From the NCBI GenBank assembly GCA_964464755.1, contig CAYXGZ010000009.1:13553-77552 (forward strand): a DNA stretch of 64,000 nt, given 5' to 3'. This stretch comes from CAYXGZ01 sp964464755 (GTDB taxonomy: Bacteria; Planctomycetota; MHYJ01; JACPRB01). Positions 60,424 to 64,000 of this stretch are shown here, one piece after another. The number at the start of each line of letters is the position of its first letter. The first letter of the stretch is position 1. The notes beneath the pieces were generated by a model, which saw nothing but the letters and a program-made list of their open reading frames with translations, was not told the origin of the DNA and did no database searches. The position numbers were made by a program, and so were the translations under genes.

Positions 60424-61273
60424 GCGGGCCGCTTCCGCAGGTAGACGAACCAGTAGACGGCCGCCACGAGCCCCGCCCCGCCGACGATGTTCCCCGCCGT
60501 CACGGCGGCGATGTTCCGCGCGGCGGAGGCCCAGGTCAGGGCGTCGAGCCCCCCGGCCGGGAATCCCGCGGCGATGCCGGGGACCTCCTTCAGCCAGAGC
60601 CCCAGGGGGAGGAAGTACAGGTTCGCGATGCTGTGCTCGAAGCCGAGGGCGACGAACGCGGCGACCGGCGGGACGACGGAGAGGATCTTGTCGGTCGTGG
60701 AGCGCGCGCCGTAGCAGAGCNNNNNNNNNNGCAGAGCCAGACGGCGAGGCAGACCAGCGCGTTGCAGAGCACGCCGAGGGCGAAGGCCTGGAGCGGCTCG
60801 AGCGAGGACTTCGCGAGGCAGAGCTTCACGGTCGCCGGGCCGACGAGCTCCCCCTCCGCGCCCCAGGAGCGCGAGAGCCAGACGAGGCCGGCCGTGCCGG
60901 CGGCGCCGGCGAGGTTGCCGAGGTAGACGAGGGCCCAGTTGCGCAGGAGCCGGGCCGTCGAGACGCGCCGCTCGGCCCAGGCCATGACGACGAGGTTGTT
61001 GCCGGTGAAGAGCTCGGCGCCCGCGAGCACGACGAGGAGGAGGCCGAGCGAGAAGGCGGCGCCGGCGAGGACGCGCGTCGGGCCCCAGCCGAGGGCCGAG
61101 CCCGCGCCCGCGACCGTGGAGAACGCCCCGCCGAGGGCGATGAACGCGCCGCCGAGGGCGCCGAGCACGAGGGTGCGCCCGGCGTCGAGCCCGGCCTTGG
61201 CGACCCCGGCCTCCTCGACGCGCCGCGCCATCTCGGCCGGCGTGTAGGCGTCGAACCGCGGGTCGCCGTCCAT
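60420..61273 (-). CDS. Formate/nitrite transporter (FNT) family channel, split by an assembly gap
   Basis: Start ATG 61273 overlaps the upstream TGA (ATGA). The first part reads as an FNT protein (LLVVLAGAELFTGNNLVVM). The frame then breaks at the N run 60721-60730. Both sides carry GCAGAGC; deleting the N and one copy restores ...AVWLC-YGARST... and the conserved GFEHSIANLYFLPLG. The true product is then 278 residues with six TM segments, a normal FNT length. It moves formate, nitrite, lactate or HS-; the substrate is not evident. It lies at the end of the baeRF-FNT unit. Confidence 0.9.
60721..60730. other. Assembly gap (10 N) with a 7-base duplicated overlap
   Basis: GCAGAGC ends the left side and starts the right side. 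Collapsing the copies gives an intact FNT gene. The gap is a scaffold join, not a deletion. Confidence 0.9.
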
Positions 61274-62457
61274 CAACGGATCCGGCGGACCGGGCGGGCG
61301 GACACGAGGGCGGCGGCGCCGCCGACCTCGCCGATCCACTTCTCGCCGGCCCCGACGAAGGTCACCGGGATCCGCGGGCGGGAGAGGCTGCGGACGGCGA
61401 GCACCTGGGCCATCGAGGCCGGGTGCAGCTCGCCCGTGCACCAGTCGCAGCGGAAGCGCAGGCCGAGGGTGCGGGTGCCGCAGCCCGAGCAGATCACGCC
61501 GGGCAGCGGGTCGTCGCGGCGGAGGTAGACGCGCTCGAGGGTGCCCGCGTCGAGGGACGCGAGGACCTCCTCGGGGCCGCAGGCGACGCGGTGGCCCTGG
61601 GCGCGGCGGCCGCGGAACTCCTCGACGGCGGCGCGGGCGGACTGCTCGGCCCGGCGCTCGAGGTCGCGGCCGACGTGGGCGAGGACGTCGCCGTCGCCGC
61701 GCGGGACGGAACCCGCGTGCACGGCGCGCTCGCGGAGGGCGGCGGGCAGGTGGTCGGCGAAGGTGCGGAAGGTCTCGCGGCCGCCGAAGTGGTAGACGGC
61801 CTCCGCGGGGTGGACGGCGTGGTAGTGGCCGACGGCGTCCGCGGCGCGGCGGGCCGTGTCGCGGGCCTCCTCGTCCATCTTGTCCTGCCAGCGGTCGAGC
61901 GAGGCGCCGCCGTGGGTCGCGACGGCGCCGGACCCGGAGCGGGCGCGGGCGCCCTTCACCGCGTGCTGGCGCTGGACGTCGCGGGGCCCGGGGCCGGCGG
62001 TGAGCCGGGCCAGCGGGCGGGACTCGCCGAGGCGGACCTCGGAGACGGAGGCCTCGTGCCCGTTCGCGGAGACGACGTAGGCCCGGGGCGCGGCGGATTC
62101 CAGCTCGAGGAGCGGCGGCAGGTAGGGCGAGCGGCCGACGTGCAGGAAGTTGCGCAGGGGCCGGCGAACCTCGAGCGCGGTCCAGGTCGAGGGACCCGCG
62201 ACGAGGTAGAGGCCGTCGGTGGCCGGCGCGAGGTCCTTGTCGAGGTACTCGCGGATCTTCGCGGCCGTCTTGCGCAACGAGGCCTGGGCGGCGGCGGATC
62301 GCGCGTCGGAGGCGAGGTTCTTCCAGACCTTGTCCTTGAGGAAGACCCGGGCCTCGCGGGGCAGGCCCGCCTTGGAGGCGTCGAGGGTCAGCGTGACGAT
62401 CGTGTCCTCGGGCTCGGAGAGCCGGGAGAGGTCCACCAGGCGGGCGTGCAGATCCAT
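61273..62457 (-). CDS. baeRF (eRF1-like) family protein with C-terminal zinc ribbon
   Basis: 394 residues. The N- and middle domains match the bacterial archaeo-eukaryotic release factor (baeRF) group: TDGLYLVAGPSTWTALEVRR, YVVSANGHEASVSEVRLG, AHVGRDLERRAEQSARAAV and then VACGPEEVLASLDAGTLERV. A Cys4 zinc ribbon (CSGCG, CDWCTG) lies near residues 325-345. Relatives act on stalled ribosomes or during phage attack and stress. AGGAG lies 6 bases before the ATG. It lies 9 bases after the Usp gene and its stop overlaps the FNT start. Function inferred from family only. Confidence 0.82.
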   Translation of the reverse strand: MDLHARLVDLSRLSEPEDTIVTLTLDASKAGLPREARVFLKDKVWKNLASDARSAAAQASLRKTAAKIREYLDKDLAPATDGLYLVAGPSTWTALEVRRPLRNFLHVGRSPYLPPLLELESAAPRAYVVSANGHEASVSEVRLGESRPLARLTAGPGPRDVQRQHAVKGARARSGSGAVATHGGASLDRWQDKMDEEARDTARRAADAVGHYHAVHPAEAVYHFGGRETFRTFADHLPAALRERAVHAGSVPRGDGDVLAHVGRDLERRAEQSARAAVEEFRGRRAQGHRVACGPEEVLASLDAGTLERVYLRRDDPLPGVICSGCGTRTLGLRFRCDWCTGELHPASMAQVLAVRSLSRPRIPVTFVGAGEKWIGEVGGAAALVSARPVRRIR

Positions 62458-62466
62458 GGGGGGCTC

Positions 62467-63354
62467 CTAGGGGGTGCGGACCACGAGCATGGGGACGGGG
62501 CAGGCGTGGAGGACCTTCTCCGTCACGCTGCCGAAGACCCAGCGCGACGGCCCGCGGCGGCCGTGCGTGCTCATCGCGACGAGGTCGCAGTTGTGCGAGG
62601 CGGCGATGTCGAGGATCGCGCCGGCGGGATCGCCGTGCACGGAGAGCGTGACGACGGGGACGCCGAAGGCCGTGAGGCGCTCGGCGGCGTAGCGCGTGAC
62701 CTCGTCGGGGGCGCCGGTGGAGGGCGGCGCGGGAGGGACGGCGGGCCGCTCGACGAGCTCGCCCAGGAATCCGACCCCGGGGCCCTCGAGGACGCGGAGC
62801 ACGACGAGGCGGGCGTTGAAGAGCCGGGCGAGCTCGCCCGCGCGGGGGATGACCGACAGCGAGCCCTCGCTGCCGTCGACGGGGACCAGGATCCCGCGCA
62901 TCGGGAGCTCCCCGGCCGGGGCGGGCCCCGCGGCGCCGCGCGAGCGCAGCAGGAGGACCGGGACCGGGCAGACGCGGAGGACCTTCTCCGCGATGCTGCC
63001 GAAGACCCAGCGGGAGAGGCCGGAGCGGCCGTGGGTGCTCATCGCGACCATCGTCGCGCGCTCCTTCTCCACCGCGTCGAGGATGACGTCGGCCGGGTAG
63101 CCGACCTTGACGATCGAGCGGACGCGGACGCCCTCGGCGGCCAGGCGGGCCTCGACGCCCGCGGCGTACTTCTCGGCCTCGGCCTTGGGCTCGCCCGCGA
63201 GCAGGGCGTAGTTGACGTCGGGGATCGGCGGGATGCTGACGGCGTGGACGAGCAGGACCTCGGAGTCCTGCCGCTTCAGCAGGCGGCCGACCTGGGGCAG
63301 GACCGCCTCGGCCACCGGCGAGCCGTCGAGCGGGATCAGGATGCGTTCGAGCAT
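62467..63354 (-). CDS. Tandem universal stress protein
   Basis: 295 residues with two Usp domains: ERILIPLDGSPVAEAV with STHGRSGLSRWVFGSIAEK (about 108-126), and RGILVPVDGSEGSLSV with STHGRRGPSRWVFGSVTEK (about 261-279). The two ATP-loops are nearly identical, so the domains arose by duplication. GGAGG lies 5 bases before the ATG. It is the first gene after the sigma-54 activator (21 bases) on this strand and is followed by the baeRF gene. Confidence 0.93.
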   Translation of the reverse strand: MLERILIPLDGSPVAEAVLPQVGRLLKRQDSEVLLVHAVSIPPIPDVNYALLAGEPKAEAEKYAAGVEARLAAEGVRVRSIVKVGYPADVILDAVEKERATMVAMSTHGRSGLSRWVFGSIAEKVLRVCPVPVLLLRSRGAAGPAPAGELPMRGILVPVDGSEGSLSVIPRAGELARLFNARLVVLRVLEGPGVGFLGELVERPAVPPAPPSTGAPDEVTRYAAERLTAFGVPVVTLSVHGDPAGAILDIAASHNCDLVAMSTHGRRGPSRWVFGSVTEKVLHACPVPMLVVRTP

Positions 63355-63375
63355 GGGTACCTCCGCGAGGGGAGC

Positions 63376-64000
63376 TTACGCGTCGGGCCCCGTCTTGGCG
63401 AGTCCGAATTTCTCCATGCGGTAGTGGATCTGGTCCCGGGTCATGCCGAGCAGCTCGCCGGCCTTGGTCTGGTTGCCGCGGGTGCGCTCGAGGGCCTGGA
63501 CGACGAGGTCCTTCTCGAGGTCGTCGAACTTGATGCCCTTGGGCGGGAGCGCGAGGAGGCGCTTCGAGCGGTCCGGCGGGGCCAGGGCGCGGCCGGGCTG
63601 GATGTCGTCGGGCTGCAGCGAGGTCCCGGAGCCGAGGAGGACGGCGCGCTCGAGGACGTTCTTGAGCTCGCGGACGTTGCCGGGCCACTCGTAGCTCTTG
63701 AGCTTGTCGAGGGCCTCGGGCGTGAGGTCGCGGATCTCCTTCTTGAACTCCACGGCGTAGTGGCGGAGGAAGTGCTCGGCGAGGACCGGGATGTCCTCGC
63801 GGCGTCCGCGGAGCGGCGGCAGCTCGATCGAGATCACGTTGAGGCGGTAGTAGAGGTCCTCGCGGAAGCGCTTCTCCTCGATGAGCTTCTCGAGGTCGCG
63901 GTTCGTCGCGGCGACGACGCGGACGTCGATCTTGATGTCCGCGGTCCCGCCGAGGCGGCGGAAGGCCTTCTCCTCGAGGGCGCGCAGGAGCTTGGACTGC
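63376..64000 (-). CDS. Sigma-54-dependent activator (NtrC type), 5'-truncated by the window edge
   Basis: The C-terminal 207 residues of an NtrC-family AAA+ activator; the frame is open to base 64000. Visible are LLRALEEKAFRRLGG, RVVAATNRDL, FREDLYYRLNVISIELPPLR, EWPGNVRELKNVLERAV and a Fis-type helix-turn-helix (RTRGNQTKAGELLGMTRDQI). The receiver domain and Walker A lie outside the window. It activates sigma-54 promoters, and one such promoter (58067) lies 5 kb away before the CBS-Usp operon. It probably controls this stress island. Confidence 0.93.
   Translation of the reverse strand, partial: QSKLLRALEEKAFRRLGGTADIKIDVRVVAATNRDLEKLIEEKRFREDLYYRLNVISIELPPLRGRREDIPVLAEHFLRHYAVEFKKEIRDLTPEALDKLKSYEWPGNVRELKNVLERAVLLGSGTSLQPDDIQPGRALAPPDRSKRLLALPPKGIKFDDLEKDLVVQALERTRGNQTKAGELLGMTRDQIHYRMEKFGLAKTGPDA

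Noticed and set aside
1..64000. rRNA, tRNA, insertion sequences, prophage genes
   Set aside because: I saw no tRNA-like cloverleaf, rRNA core sequence, transposase motif or phage structural gene in the window.

Overview
This is a high-GC (around 70% by eye) bacterial scaffold, almost certainly from a metagenome assembly: it holds two 10-N joins (669-678 and 60721-60730), each flanked by a short repeated overlap. The gene style points to Planctomycetota or, less likely, a Myxococcota-like lineage. The signs are four very large transmembrane Ser/Thr kinases with TPR or other extracytoplasmic domains, many secreted TPR and beta-rich proteins, a secreted alpha/alpha-toroid protein, an MglA-like GTPase and C-terminal Gly/Cys-TM-Arg sorting tails. 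This placement is inference; no rRNA or tRNA is present to confirm it.

Layout. 0-20 kb holds the 3' end of mutS, a secreted subtilisin, a TPR kinase and several envelope proteins. A probable minus-strand operon follows (holA, zinc ribbon, large membrane-anchored protein, TPR lipoprotein, transaldolase), divergent from hflX. Next comes a three-gene set of one coiled-coil protein and two actin-fold ATPases, then a secreted protein. 20-23 kb is a small module (MglA-like GTPase, TetR regulator, alpha/beta hydrolase) bracketed by two copies of an intergenic repeat. 23-43 kb is dominated by signalling and envelope genes: three kinases, a helical-repeat protein, a toroid protein, an attenuated GNAT gene and an S41 peptidase. 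43-55 kb has two C25 (gingipain-like) proteins, a thioredoxin-like protein, a VOC protein, a Uma2 nuclease, a gene broken in poly-C tracts, two TPR proteins and tag. 55-64 kb is a stress island: a CoA-transferase/GNAT fusion, CBS and three tandem-Usp proteins, a formate/nitrite-type channel, an eRF1-like (baeRF) protein and a sigma-54 activator.

Regulation. A recurrent feature is a TATACT-like -10 box ending 6-9 bases before the start codon, with no ribosome binding site, at the first gene of transcription units. Genes inside operons carry GGAGG-type sites. I read this as widespread leaderless transcription. A near-perfect sigma-54 promoter precedes the CBS-Usp-Usp operon, and a sigma-54 activator gene lies at the window's right end. 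A TetR operator sits inside its own promoter, and a textbook terminator lies 20 bases before a GNAT gene.

The best candidate for an undescribed system is 15034-19374: a coiled-coil protein with two paralogous actin-like ATPases that share an altered phosphate-2 motif. One of them has an extra N-terminal domain and an acidic Pro/Glu-rich tail.
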